From Microbacterium sorbitolivorans (GTDB taxonomy: Bacteria > Actinomycetota > Actinomycetes > Actinomycetales > Microbacteriaceae), in contig NZ_KZ848473.1 of NCBI RefSeq assembly GCF_003327285.1, forward strand, positions 558,001 through 622,000: DNA of 64,000 bases, in the 5' to 3' direction. Every line of letters begins with the position of its first letter. The stretch's first letter is position 1. Position numbers and translations under genes: made by a program. A model generated the notes under the pieces. That model worked only from the letters and a program-made list of their open reading frames with translations. It did not search any database and had not been told where the DNA came from. Below, piece after piece: positions 21,720 to 32,863 of the stretch.

Positions 21720-23036
21720 GTGACCAGTCTCGATCAGCACGCCTCCTCGTCGGCCGCCGCGCGGCTCGACCGGGCCCGCTTCGGCCGCCCGCACCTGAAG
21801 ATCCTGTCCGGATCCGGCGTGGGCTGGGCGCTCGACGCCATGGACGTCGGCCTCATCTCGTTCATTATCGCGGCGCTCGGGGCCGAGTGGCAGCTCGACT
21901 CGGCGACGACGGGCTGGATCGCGTCGGTCGGCTTCATCGGCATGGCGATCGGCGCGAGCGTCGGCGGCCTGCTCGCAGACAAGCTCGGCCGCCGCCAGGT
22001 ATTCGCGATCACGCTGCTGATTTACGGCGTCGCCACGGGCGCATCGGCGCTCGTCGGGGGAGTAGGAGCGCTACTGGTGCTCCGCTTCCTCGTCGGGCTC
22101 GGGCTCGGATCCGAGCTGCCCGTCGCCTCGACGTACGTGAGCGAGTTCGCCCCGGCGAAGATCCGCGGTCGCCTCGTCGTCGTGCTCGAGGCGTTCTGGG
22201 CCGTCGGCTGGACGGCCGCCGCCCTCATCGGCTACTTCGTCGTGCCGCTCGAGAACGGATGGCGCTGGGCCTTCGCGATCGGCGCCGTGCCGGCGGTCTA
22301 CGCGCTGGTCGTGCGCTGGACCCTGCCCGAGTCGCCGCGCTGGCTCGAGTCGAAGGGCCGTTTCGCGGAGGCGCAGACGATCGTCGACCGCTTCGAGCAC
22401 GGTTCCGTCGCCGCGGCGCCGACTGCATCGGCCGCGGTGCCGCGCGCCGGCTTCGCCGACCTGTTCCGCGGCGGCCTCGCGCCGCGCACGCTCGCGTTGT
22501 GGTCGGTGTGGGCGTTCGTGAACTTCAGTTACTACGGCGCGTTCATCTGGATCCCGTCGATCCTGCACGCGCAGGGCTTCGATCTCGTGAGGTCGTTCGG
22601 CTACACCCTCATCATCACGCTCGCGCAGCTCCCGGGATACGCCCTCGCGGCCTGGCTGATCGAGGTCTGGGGGCGCCGCGCGACTCTCTCGGTCTTCCTC
22701 GTCGGATCCGCGATCAGCGCAATGCTCTTCGGCACGGCGGGCGAGGTGTGGCAGATCCTGCTCTTTGGTTGCCTGCTGTCGTTCTTCAACCTCGGCGCGT
22801 GGGGTGCGCTCTATGCCGTGAGCCCCGAGGTCTACCCGACGGCGGTGCGCGCGACGGGCGCGGGCGCGGCGGCCGCCGTCGGCCGCATCGCCTCCATCGT
22901 GGCCCCGCTGTTTACGCCGTGGGCCCTCGGCGTCGGCGGCGCCCCGCTCGTCTTCACGGTCTTCGCGATCTGCTTCGCGATCGCCGCGGCCTCGGCCTGG
23001 GGCCTCAGCGAGCTGAAGGGACGCTCGCTCGCGTAA
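21720..23036 (+). CDS. MFS transporter, NiaP/sugar-porter-like
   Basis: A 438-residue carrier with 12 predicted helices. The first cytoplasmic loop carries GGLLADKLGRRQ (GxLaDrxGRR), and the sugar-porter-type PESPRWLESKGR motif follows helix 6. The N-terminal pattern GVGWALDAMDVGLISFIIAAL resembles NiaP nicotinate importers and aromatic-acid carriers of the same group; this window cannot decide the substrate. The GTG start lies just after a 23-base palindrome, which suggests ligand-controlled expression. A strong terminator follows at 23054-23089. Confidence 0.8.
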   Translation: MTSLDQHASSSAAARLDRARFGRPHLKILSGSGVGWALDAMDVGLISFIIAALGAEWQLDSATTGWIASVGFIGMAIGASVGGLLADKLGRRQVFAITLLIYGVATGASALVGGVGALLVLRFLVGLGLGSELPVASTYVSEFAPAKIRGRLVVVLEAFWAVGWTAAALIGYFVVPLENGWRWAFAIGAVPAVYALVVRWTLPESPRWLESKGRFAEAQTIVDRFEHGSVAAAPTASAAVPRAGFADLFRGGLAPRTLALWSVWAFVNFSYYGAFIWIPSILHAQGFDLVRSFGYTLIITLAQLPGYALAAWLIEVWGRRATLSVFLVGSAISAMLFGTAGEVWQILLFGCLLSFFNLGAWGALYAVSPEVYPTAVRATGAGAAAAVGRIASIVAPLFTPWALGVGGAPLVFTVFAICFAIAAASAWGLSELKGRSLA

Positions 23037-23053
23037 GTACATCGCAAAGGCGA

Positions 23054-23089
23054 CGGCCCGGGATCCTCGAATGGGGTCCCGGGCCGTTT
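23054..23089. terminator. Terminator between the convergent MFS and MATE genes
   Basis: CGGCCCGGGATCC (23054-23066) pairs with GGGGTCCCGGGCCG (23073-23086), with one bulge, and TTT follows. It probably works in both directions, as the MATE gene ends at 23093. Confidence 0.85.
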
Positions 23090-23092
23090 CTC

Positions 23093-24580
23093 CTACTTGC
23101 GCTTCTTCTTCCGCTTCTTGCGGATGTTGATCGCGCTCGTCTGCGGCAGCGTGATCGAGGTCGTGATGACGGCGTCGACGGCGTCGGATCCCTCGTGCGG
23201 GCCGATGAGCGCGATCGGCGTCGTGTCGGTCAGGATCCGCGGGTTGATCGGCGCGTGCGCGAGCTGGCGGTGCGCGCGGATGTATGCCGGGATCAGGATG
23301 ACGACGGCGCCGATCCAGGCGACCGGGTTACTCCATGCGACGCCGACGAAGCCGAAGAACGCGCCGAGCACGACGGCCGCGAGCGTGCGCATGCCGAGCT
23401 CGATGACGCCCGTGATCGTCGGCACGAGCGCGCGCCCGAGCCCCTGCAGGGCGCCGCGCGTGACGAAGAGGATTCCGAGGATCCAGTAGGTGACGCCGTT
23501 GATGATGAGCATCGTGTGGGCGAGGTCGACGACGTCCTCGGCCTCGTTGCCCACGAATACGCGGACGACCGGCGCACCGATAACGACCATGAGGACGCCG
23601 AGGAACGCGGATCCGATGATCGACATCCAGATCGCCTGCTTCACTCCGCGGCGGATGCGGTCGGGCCGGCCGCCGCCGAAGTTCTGGGCGACGTACATCG
23701 AGACTGCGAGGCCGAGCGAGGCGAGGAACGCGCTCGCGAGGCTGTCGATGCGCGATGCGGCGGTATATGCGGCGACGGCCTCGGCGCCGAGGGCGTTGAG
23801 GCGCACCTGCACGGCGATGATGCCGAGCGAGATGATCGACGCCTGGAAGCCCATGGGGAGGCCGAGGCGCAGGTGCTCCATGAGGTCGTCGCGCGCGATC
23901 CGGAAGTCGGCGCGCGTGACGTGCAGAACGGGGAGCTTGCGGCGCATGTACTCGAGAGTCAGGAGCACCGAGACGGCCTGCGAGACGACGGTCGCGAGCG
24001 CCGCGCCCCCGACGCCCCAGCCGAGCGGGCCGACCATGATGATCACGAGCGCGATGTTGAGCAGGCACGCGAGCACCAGGAAGATCAGCGGCGTGCGCGA
24101 GTCTCCGATCGCGCGGATGATCGCGGCGAGGTAGTTGAAGAACATCGTCGCGGCGGTGCCGAGGAAGCTCACCTGCGCGAAGGTCACGGCGTCGTCGAGC
24201 AGAACGTCTGGCGTCTGCATGAGCACGAGCAGCGGGTGCGCGAGCAGGGGAGCGGCGATCGTGAGCACGACGCTCATCGCCGCCGTGAGCAGCGTGCCGG
24301 TGGCGACCGAGCGGCGCACGGCCGCGTGGTCGCCCGCGCCAAAGGCCTGGGCCGTCGGAATCGCGAAACCGCTCGTCACGCCGAGCGCGAAGCCGATGAG
24401 CAGGAAGATGAGGCTGCCCGTCGCGCCGACGGCGGCGAGGGCGTCGACGCCCAGGTGGCGGCCGACGACGACGGTATCGATGAACTGGTACAGCTGCTGC
24501 ACCACGTTGCCGATCAGCAGCGGGAGAGAAAAGGCGAGGATCACGCGCCAGGGCGCGCCGGTGGTGAGGGTGGAGGACAC
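23093..24580 (-). CDS. MATE family efflux transporter
   Basis: A 495-residue exporter with 12 predicted helices. The N-terminus LAFSLPLLIGNVVQQLYQFIDTVVVGRHLG and the repeat half RLGLPMGFQASIISLG are typical of DinF/NorM-like MATE proteins that expel cationic drugs or metabolites using a sodium or proton gradient. GTG 24580 was chosen because it places the conserved start near residue 12; upstream in-frame codons would add 34 basic residues overlapping the divergent SGNH promoter. The C-terminus is strikingly basic (RKKRKKKRK). Confidence 0.88.
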   Translation of the reverse strand: MSSTLTTGAPWRVILAFSLPLLIGNVVQQLYQFIDTVVVGRHLGVDALAAVGATGSLIFLLIGFALGVTSGFAIPTAQAFGAGDHAAVRRSVATGTLLTAAMSVVLTIAAPLLAHPLLVLMQTPDVLLDDAVTFAQVSFLGTAATMFFNYLAAIIRAIGDSRTPLIFLVLACLLNIALVIIMVGPLGWGVGGAALATVVSQAVSVLLTLEYMRRKLPVLHVTRADFRIARDDLMEHLRLGLPMGFQASIISLGIIAVQVRLNALGAEAVAAYTAASRIDSLASAFLASLGLAVSMYVAQNFGGGRPDRIRRGVKQAIWMSIIGSAFLGVLMVVIGAPVVRVFVGNEAEDVVDLAHTMLIINGVTYWILGILFVTRGALQGLGRALVPTITGVIELGMRTLAAVVLGAFFGFVGVAWSNPVAWIGAVVILIPAYIRAHRQLAHAPINPRILTDTTPIALIGPHEGSDAVDAVITTSITLPQTSAINIRKKRKKKRK

Positions 24581-24695
24581 AGCAGCTCGAGTCGATCGAA
24601 AGAGGGGAGGAGGGCTGCGCACGCGACGGTGCGATCGGACGATCTTATCGGCATGTGCGCGTCCGAGTCGAGCGACGCGCACGCCACGAATTTCA

Positions 24696-24701
24696 TAGAC
24701 T
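24696..24701 (+). promoter_or_regulatory. Leaderless-type -10 element (TAGACT)
   Basis: TAGACT ends seven bases before GTG 24709 of the SGNH hydrolase gene, and no ribosome binding site is visible, which fits a leaderless transcript. Confidence 0.55.
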
Positions 24702-24708
24702 GGGCGCT

Positions 24709-25467
24709 GTGACGAGCGTGCGATATGTGGCCATCGGAGACAGCTTCACGGAGGGCGTCGGAGACGAGCGCCCCGACGGGACTCCTCGCGGCTGGGCGGA
24801 TCTGACGGCGGCGGGCTGGGCCGCCTCGCTCGGCGAGCCGATCGAGTACGCGAACCTCGCGATCCGAGGCAAGCTCGCGTGGCCCGTCGTCGACGGCCAG
24901 CTCGAGGCCGCGCTCGCGCTCAACCCCACGCACCTATCGTTCAACGGCGGCGGCAACGACATGCTGCGGCCGGGAACCGACCTCGAGCGCATTGTCGACG
25001 CGTTCGTGACGGTCGAGCGCCGCTGCCGCGAGCAGGGCGTGACGCCGATCCTGCTTGCGGGTGCGGATCCGTCGGGCGGTTTGCCGATGTCGAAGCTGAT
25101 CCGGCGGCGCGGCGACGAGCTGACCGAGGCCGTGACGAAGCGCCTCCGCCGCACCGACGGCATCGTGTGGGCGATCAACTGGACGGACGCGGAGCTGCGG
25201 GATCCGGCGTTCTGGTCGCCCGACCGCCTGCACATGAACTTCCGCGGCCATCACCGGGTCGCCGCCCGCGTGCTCGAGGCGCTCGGCCAGCGGGTGCCGG
25301 AGGGCTGGTGGGCGCTGACCGAGCAGGGCGCGCCGCACCTTGGCACGCGCGACTACTACCGCGCCCACGTGGGCCCCTGGGTGAAGCGTCGCCTGACCGG
25401 TCGCTCGTCCGGTGATGGGCGTGCACCGAAGTTCGGCGAGTGGATCACGGTCTCCGGCGAATTCTGA
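24709..25467 (+). CDS. SGNH/GDSL-type hydrolase
   Basis: A 252-residue esterase-like protein. Block I is YVAIGDSFTEGVGD (nucleophile Ser in GDSF), block III is NGGGNDM (oxyanion Asn), and block V is DRLHMNFRGHH, which supplies the catalytic Asp and His. There is no signal peptide, so it should act inside the cell. The family covers acyl-esterases and thioesterases and the substrate is not evident. The start gives the family-typical first strand immediately after the GTG. Confidence 0.88.
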   Translation: MTSVRYVAIGDSFTEGVGDERPDGTPRGWADLTAAGWAASLGEPIEYANLAIRGKLAWPVVDGQLEAALALNPTHLSFNGGGNDMLRPGTDLERIVDAFVTVERRCREQGVTPILLAGADPSGGLPMSKLIRRRGDELTEAVTKRLRRTDGIVWAINWTDAELRDPAFWSPDRLHMNFRGHHRVAARVLEALGQRVPEGWWALTEQGAPHLGTRDYYRAHVGPWVKRRLTGRSSGDGRAPKFGEWITVSGEF

Positions 25468-25503
25468 CGGAATAGATCTCGATTCATGTTGTTGAATAGA
25501 AAC

Positions 25504-26529
25504 ATGAAGAAGATCGGGTTCCTCTCGTTCGGCCACTGGACGCCGCACCCGCAGTCGCGCACGCAGTCGGCGAGCGACGTATTGCTCCAATCCATCGACC
25601 TCGCGCAGGCCGCGGAAGACATCGGTGCCGACGGCGCATACTTCCGCGTGCATCACTTCGCGCGCCAGCTCGCATCCCCGTTCCCGCTGCTCGCCGCCGC
25701 GGGCGCGAAGACGAGCACGATCGAGCTCGGCACGGGCGTGATCGACATGCGCTACGAAAACCCGATGTACATGGTCGAAGACGCGAGCGCCGCCGACCTG
25801 ATCTCGGACAACCGGCTGCAGCTCGGCGTCTCGCGTGGGTCACCCGAGCAGGTCATCGACGGGTGGAAGTACTTCGGCTACCAGTCGGCGGAGGACGACC
25901 CGGCGGGCGCCGACGCCGCGCGCAAGAAGACCGAGCTCTTCCTGCAACTTCTCGAGGGTAAGGGCTTCGCCGAGCCGAACCCGCGCCCGATGTTCCCGAA
26001 CCCGCCGGGGCTCCTGCGCCTCGAGCCGACGAGCGAGAGCCTGCGACAGCGCATCTGGTGGGGTGCGGGATCCGACGCTACCGCGATCTGGGCCGCCGAG
26101 AACGGCATGAACCTCATGAGCTCGACGCTGAAGAACGACGAGACGGGCGAGCCCTTCCACGTGCAGCAGGCGAAGCAGCTGCGCGCGTTCAAGGAGGCGT
26201 GGGACGCCGAGAAGTGGGGCTTCGAGCCGCGCACCTCGGTGTCGCGCTCGATCGTCGCGATCACGAGCGACGAGGATCGCCGCTACTTCCTCGGCGGCCA
26301 CGATAGCGAAGACCAGATCGGCAACATCGACGAGCGCACGCGGGCGATCTTCGGCCGCTCCTACACCGACGAGCCCGATCGCCTTATCGAGCAGTTGCGC
26401 TACGACGAGGCGATCGAAGAGTCTGACACGCTGCTGATCACGGTGCCGAACCAGCTCGGCGTCGATTACGCGGCGCACGTCATGGAATCGATCATCACCG
26501 AGGTCGCGCCGGCGCTCGGCTGGAGGTAA
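25504..26529 (+). CDS. LLM-class flavin-dependent oxidoreductase
   Basis: A 341-residue luciferase-like TIM barrel. The N-terminus MKKIGFLSFGHWTPHP, the AAAGAKTSTIELGTGVIDMRYENPM segment and LGVSRGSPEQVIDG mark the group that uses FMN or F420. ATG 25504 gives the conserved N-terminus; an in-frame ATG at 25486 would add six residues. The substrate is unknown. A small F420-type enzyme is encoded at 42.25 kb, which is compatible with F420 use in this organism. A strong terminator follows at 26564-26593. Confidence 0.85.
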   Translation: MKKIGFLSFGHWTPHPQSRTQSASDVLLQSIDLAQAAEDIGADGAYFRVHHFARQLASPFPLLAAAGAKTSTIELGTGVIDMRYENPMYMVEDASAADLISDNRLQLGVSRGSPEQVIDGWKYFGYQSAEDDPAGADAARKKTELFLQLLEGKGFAEPNPRPMFPNPPGLLRLEPTSESLRQRIWWGAGSDATAIWAAENGMNLMSSTLKNDETGEPFHVQQAKQLRAFKEAWDAEKWGFEPRTSVSRSIVAITSDEDRRYFLGGHDSEDQIGNIDERTRAIFGRSYTDEPDRLIEQLRYDEAIEESDTLLITVPNQLGVDYAAHVMESIITEVAPALGWR

Positions 26530-26563
26530 CGGGCGACGCGGATCCCGGTCATGGATATTGCAT

Positions 26564-26593
26564 AGAAAGGGCGAGCCTTGTGCCGCCCTTTCT
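26564..26593 (+). terminator. Terminator after the LLM oxidoreductase gene
   Basis: AGAAAGGGCG (26564-26573) and CGCCCTTTCT (26584-26593) form a perfect 10-bp stem around a 10-base loop, and a T-rich tail follows. Confidence 0.85.
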
Positions 26594-27553
<960 letters not shown>

Positions 27554-27573
27554 TCGGCAGGAAAACAAACGGC

Positions 27574-27606
27574 GAAGGCCGGTGGACGTGGAGCCCACCG
27601 GCCTTC
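27574..27606. terminator. Bidirectional terminator between rpf and gdhA
   Basis: GAAGGCCGGTGG (27574-27585) and CCACCGGCCTTC (27595-27606) form a perfect 12-bp stem between the convergent genes. Confidence 0.85.
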
Positions 27607-27624
27607 GTGCGTGTCAGCGGCGGA

Positions 27625-29143
<1,519 letters not shown>

Positions 29144-29154
29144 CCCGCATCGCG

Positions 29155-30648
29155 CTATAGCGCCTGGCCCGCATCCCACAGTCGCTCTGTTTGGCCGGTG
29201 AGGAGGGCATCCAGATGGATCGCCTGTGAATCAGTGAGCGACGAGATGTAGTCGATGACGCCGCGACCCACGGCGCGCCGCTGGAGCTCGGCCTGGTCGT
29301 GCGTGGAGAGCAGCTCCGGCCGCTCCTCGCGCACCGTGAAGTAGTCCTCCGTGGCGATGTCGACGAGGTCGAGCAGCCGGTTGGGGGCGCGCCGCACGTC
29401 GTGCGGATCCTCGAGCCAGGCCGTGAGGCCGTCGACGAGCCGCTCGACGAGGCTCGCCTGCCCGCGCTGGTAGACGGCGAGGTCGGCGCGGTCGAGGATG
29501 AAGCGCTCGTGGAGGAACTTGAGCACCGCAACCTCGTGCCACGCGGTGCGGTTGAGGCTGACGTGCCCGGAGCGGAACGCCGGGTTGCGATGCACCTCGA
29601 CGGAGGCCTGCAGGTGCCGGATCCACCCGGACGTGAAACGCGAGAGCGCCCGATCGGCGGCGAGGGATCCGTCGAACGGCACCGTGAGCAGGCCGTCGAC
29701 GACCTCCTCGCTCACGCGCTTTACGGCGGCGTCGAAGGCCTCGGCGTCGGCGATCCACGGGTCGCGTTCGGCGAGCCGGCGCCACAGCGCCTCGAGCGAG
29801 TAGCCCGGCGTGCGGCCCTGCGCCGTGATGGATCCGGTATCGGCGCGGCGGAGGGCGGATTGCTGGCGCTCCCAGGCGCGGAACTCGCCGGAGATCGTCG
29901 ACTGGTTGAGCAGGCCCGCGCGGTAGAAGTCGTCGAGGTCGTGGAGCGAATAGGCGATGTCGTCGGCGATGTCCATGACCGAGCACTCGAGGGTCTGTTG
30001 TCCCGCCGCGATCTGCGGGTACGCGCTGAGCGCGTCCTCGGCGTCGGCGACGTCGATCGCGTACATCGAGAACTTGCTGCTGGCGGCGCCTCGGCGGCTG
30101 CCGCCGTCGCCGCGGCGCCACGGGTACTTCAGCACGGCGGCCCGCACGGCACGCGTCAGATTGAGCCCGACGCCGGGCCGGTCGTGCTCGTCGAGGCGGG
30201 TCATGATGCGGTACGTCTGGGCGTTACCCTCGAAGCCCTCCTGCAGGCGAAAGCGCGAGCGCGCGAGCCGATCGAGCGCCATCTCACCGAGGTGTCCGAA
30301 GGGCGGGTGACCGATGTCGTGAGCGCTGGCCGCCGCCTGCACGACGACGGGATGACAGCCGCCGAGGTCGTCGACGAGCTTGCCCGTCACGCCCGAGCTG
30401 CGATGCAGGTGCATCGCGATGGCGCGGGCAACGGCCGCGACCTTGACCGAGTGCGTCAGGCGATTGTGGACGGCGAGGCCCGCACCCGACTGGGCGATGA
30501 CCTGCGTAACGGCCGAGAGCCGCGAGAAATAGGGCGAGAAACGGATCCGCTCGATGTCGACGCGGTAGTGCGGGTTGACCTCGGCGAGTTGAAACTCGTC
30601 GAGACGCTCGGGCAGGCGGCGTCCGAGGCGGGCGTCAGCAGTCGTCAT
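29155..30648 (-). CDS. dgt: Deoxyguanosinetriphosphate triphosphohydrolase family protein
   Basis: A 497-residue HD-domain enzyme that removes triphosphate from dNTPs, mainly dGTP in characterised members. The metal-binding set is visible as HNRLTHSVKV, SAHDIGHPPFGHLGE and MDIADDIAYSLHDLDD. Length and order match the actinobacterial dGTPase-like type, adjacent to dnaG in many relatives. It is divergent from helD, with 85 bases between the starts; on the minus strand CAAGAT ends six bases before the ATG, a weak leaderless-type element. Confidence 0.92.
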   Translation of the reverse strand: MTTADARLGRRLPERLDEFQLAEVNPHYRVDIERIRFSPYFSRLSAVTQVIAQSGAGLAVHNRLTHSVKVAAVARAIAMHLHRSSGVTGKLVDDLGGCHPVVVQAAASAHDIGHPPFGHLGEMALDRLARSRFRLQEGFEGNAQTYRIMTRLDEHDRPGVGLNLTRAVRAAVLKYPWRRGDGGSRRGAASSKFSMYAIDVADAEDALSAYPQIAAGQQTLECSVMDIADDIAYSLHDLDDFYRAGLLNQSTISGEFRAWERQQSALRRADTGSITAQGRTPGYSLEALWRRLAERDPWIADAEAFDAAVKRVSEEVVDGLLTVPFDGSLAADRALSRFTSGWIRHLQASVEVHRNPAFRSGHVSLNRTAWHEVAVLKFLHERFILDRADLAVYQRGQASLVERLVDGLTAWLEDPHDVRRAPNRLLDLVDIATEDYFTVREERPELLSTHDQAELQRRAVGRGVIDYISSLTDSQAIHLDALLTGQTERLWDAGQAL

Positions 30649-30719
30649 GGCCCTATCTTGTCAGCTGGGAATCGCTTCCGAAGCGTTGCGACACCGGGCG
30701 TGCCACGCGTCGAAGGCGA

Positions 30720-30725
30720 CAGAAT
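30720..30725 (+). promoter_or_regulatory. Weak -10-like element (CAGAAT) before helD
   Basis: CAGAAT ends eight bases before GTG 30734 with no ribosome binding site between. The same CAGAAT-plus-short-gap pattern precedes the HAD gene at 41386. Confidence 0.3.
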
Positions 30726-30733
30726 CGATCAAC

Positions 30734-32863
30734 GTGACTTCCTCCGCCTTCGCGCTGCCCCCGACCCGTGCCGACAAGGCGGATCCCGCCATCATTGGCG
30801 ACGATGACGCGCGCCTCGCGGAAATCGACCGCGCCCTCGTCGCGACGCGCGAGGACATCGAGCGCCGCCTCGCCGAGGCGCGCCGCGTCGGCAGCGACGG
30901 TCAGGACGCGATGGACCGCGACATCGCCGTCTACGGCCTGGTCTCGCGCCAGACGGTGCTCCGGCGCTTCGCGATCGACCTGTGCCTCGGCAAGATCGTG
31001 GCCGCCGACGGCGAGGTGCTCTACATCGGCCGCACCGGCCTCGTGTCGCCGGAGGGCAAGCGGCTGCTGATCGACTGGCGCGCGCCCGCGGCCGAGCCCT
31101 TCTTCGCCGCGACGCACCAGAACCCCATGGGCCTCGTCATGCGCCGCCGCTTCCGCTGGAAGCTCGGCCGCGTCGTCGACTTCTGGGACGAGGTCTTCGA
31201 CGAGGCGGCCCTCGAAAGCGACGTCGCCCTCGATGACCAGTCGGCGTTCATCCGGAGCCTCGGCACAAGCCGCACCTCGCAGATGCGCGACGTGCTTGGC
31301 ACGATCCAGGCGGATCAGGACGCAATCATTCGCGCCGGCTCGTCCGACGCGCTCGTCGTCGACGGCGGCCCGGGAACGGGTAAGACGGTCGTGGCCCTGC
31401 ACCGCGCGGCCTTCCTGCTCTACGCCGACCAGCGCATCTCTGAGCGCGGTGGCGGCGGCGTATTGTTCGTCGGCCCCAACGACCGCTACCTGTCGTACGT
31501 TGACGACGTGCTCCCGAGCCTCGGCGAAGACAGCGTCACGATCGCGACGCTGCGCCGCCTCACGCCGGAGGGCGAGGAGGCGCAGCCCGAGGCGGATCCG
31601 CGGGTCGCGTCTCTCAAGGGCTCCGCACGTTTCGAAGACGCGATCGCCCGCATCGTGCGCGGCTACGAGCGCGTTCCGACGCAGGAAATCATCGTGCCGA
31701 CCTCCTGGGCCGACATCGAGATCGAGCCCGAGGACTGGGCCGAGGCCTTCGAGGCCGCGGACGACGGCACCGCCCACAACGACGCGCAGGGCATCGTGTG
31801 GGAAGAGCTGCTCGATATCCTGACGGCGAAGGTCGACGAAATGCCGCCGCACCTGGCGCGCCGAGAGCTCGAGAACCACGCGGGGCTGCGCGAGATCTTC
31901 GAGAAGGTGTGGCCGATGCTCGACCCCGCGGGCCTCGTGGAGGCGTTGTGGACCTCGCCGTCGCTCCTCGAGCGCGCTGCGCCGTGGCTTTCGGCGACCG
32001 AGCGTGCGCTCCTCGCGCGCGGGAAGGCGAGCGCCTGGACGACCGCCGACCTGCCCCTCATCGACGCCGCGCGCGACCTCATGGGCGACCCTGCCGCCAC
32101 GGCTCGTCGTCGGCAGCGCGATCGCGCGCTGGTCGCCGAACGCGAGCGCATCTCGAGCGTCGTCGATTACCTCTCCGACACCGACGAGGACGGTGAGGGC
32201 GTGTCGCTCATGCTCGGCGCCGCCGACATGCAGGAGCGGCTCATCGACGAGGGCGCACTCCCGACCCTCACGGTCGATCGCCTCGCCGGCCCCTTCGCCC
32301 ACGTGATCGTCGACGAGGCGCAGGAACTCACCGATGCGGAGTGGCGCATGCTGATCCGCCGCTGCCCGTCGAAGAGCTTCACGATCGTCGGCGACCGCGC
32401 CCAGGCGCGGCACGGTTTCACCGAGACGTGGGAGGAGCGCCTGGCGGAAGTCGGCTTCACCCGCGCCTCGGTTTCGCGCCTCTCGATCAACTACCGCACG
32501 CCCGCCGAGGTCATGGCCGAGGCCGAGCCCGCCATCCGGGCGGCGATTCCCGACGCCAACGTGCCCAGCTCGGTGCGCTCGTCGGGCATCCCGGTCGCGC
32601 GCGGCCCGGTGTCGTCGCTCGAGAGCGTGCTCGACGCGTGGCTGGCGGACAACGAGGACGGCACGGCGTGCGTGATCGGGCCCGCGGTCCCCGCGGAGCG
32701 CGATCGCGTCACGTTCATGACGGCGGCGGAGTCGAAGGGTCTCGAGTTCGACTTCGTCGTTCTCCTCGAGCCCGCTTCCCTCGGCGACGGGGTCGAGGGC
32801 GCCGTCGACCGCTACGTCGCGATGACGAGGGCGACGAAGCAGCTCGTGATCCTCGAGGGTTAA
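30734..32863 (+). CDS. helD: HelD-like RNA polymerase-associated ATPase (UvrD/Rep superfamily 1)
   Basis: A 709-residue protein with an N-terminal coiled, acidic region (about 1-110), the segment DWRAPAAEPFFAATHQNP typical of HelD, Walker A VVDGGPGTGKTVVALHRAAFLLY, Walker B VIVDEAQELTDAEW and the C-terminal UvrD-like motifs TAAESKGLEFDFVVLLEP and RYVAMTRATKQLVI. Actinobacterial HelD releases RNA polymerase from DNA and recycles stalled complexes. GTG 30734 gives the family start; earlier in-frame codons overlap the dgt promoter. Its last 149 bases are overlapped on the other strand by the flavohemoprotein frame. Confidence 0.92.
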   Translation: MTSSAFALPPTRADKADPAIIGDDDARLAEIDRALVATREDIERRLAEARRVGSDGQDAMDRDIAVYGLVSRQTVLRRFAIDLCLGKIVAADGEVLYIGRTGLVSPEGKRLLIDWRAPAAEPFFAATHQNPMGLVMRRRFRWKLGRVVDFWDEVFDEAALESDVALDDQSAFIRSLGTSRTSQMRDVLGTIQADQDAIIRAGSSDALVVDGGPGTGKTVVALHRAAFLLYADQRISERGGGGVLFVGPNDRYLSYVDDVLPSLGEDSVTIATLRRLTPEGEEAQPEADPRVASLKGSARFEDAIARIVRGYERVPTQEIIVPTSWADIEIEPEDWAEAFEAADDGTAHNDAQGIVWEELLDILTAKVDEMPPHLARRELENHAGLREIFEKVWPMLDPAGLVEALWTSPSLLERAAPWLSATERALLARGKASAWTTADLPLIDAARDLMGDPAATARRRQRDRALVAERERISSVVDYLSDTDEDGEGVSLMLGAADMQERLIDEGALPTLTVDRLAGPFAHVIVDEAQELTDAEWRMLIRRCPSKSFTIVGDRAQARHGFTETWEERLAEVGFTRASVSRLSINYRTPAEVMAEAEPAIRAAIPDANVPSSVRSSGIPVARGPVSSLESVLDAWLADNEDGTACVIGPAVPAERDRVTFMTAAESKGLEFDFVVLLEPASLGDGVEGAVDRYVAMTRATKQLVILEG

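Noticed and set aside
21887..24712. A 941-codon plus-strand frame across the MFS and MATE genes
   Set aside because: It is highly charged low-complexity sequence in the shadow of two clear transporters, and it crosses a strong terminator.
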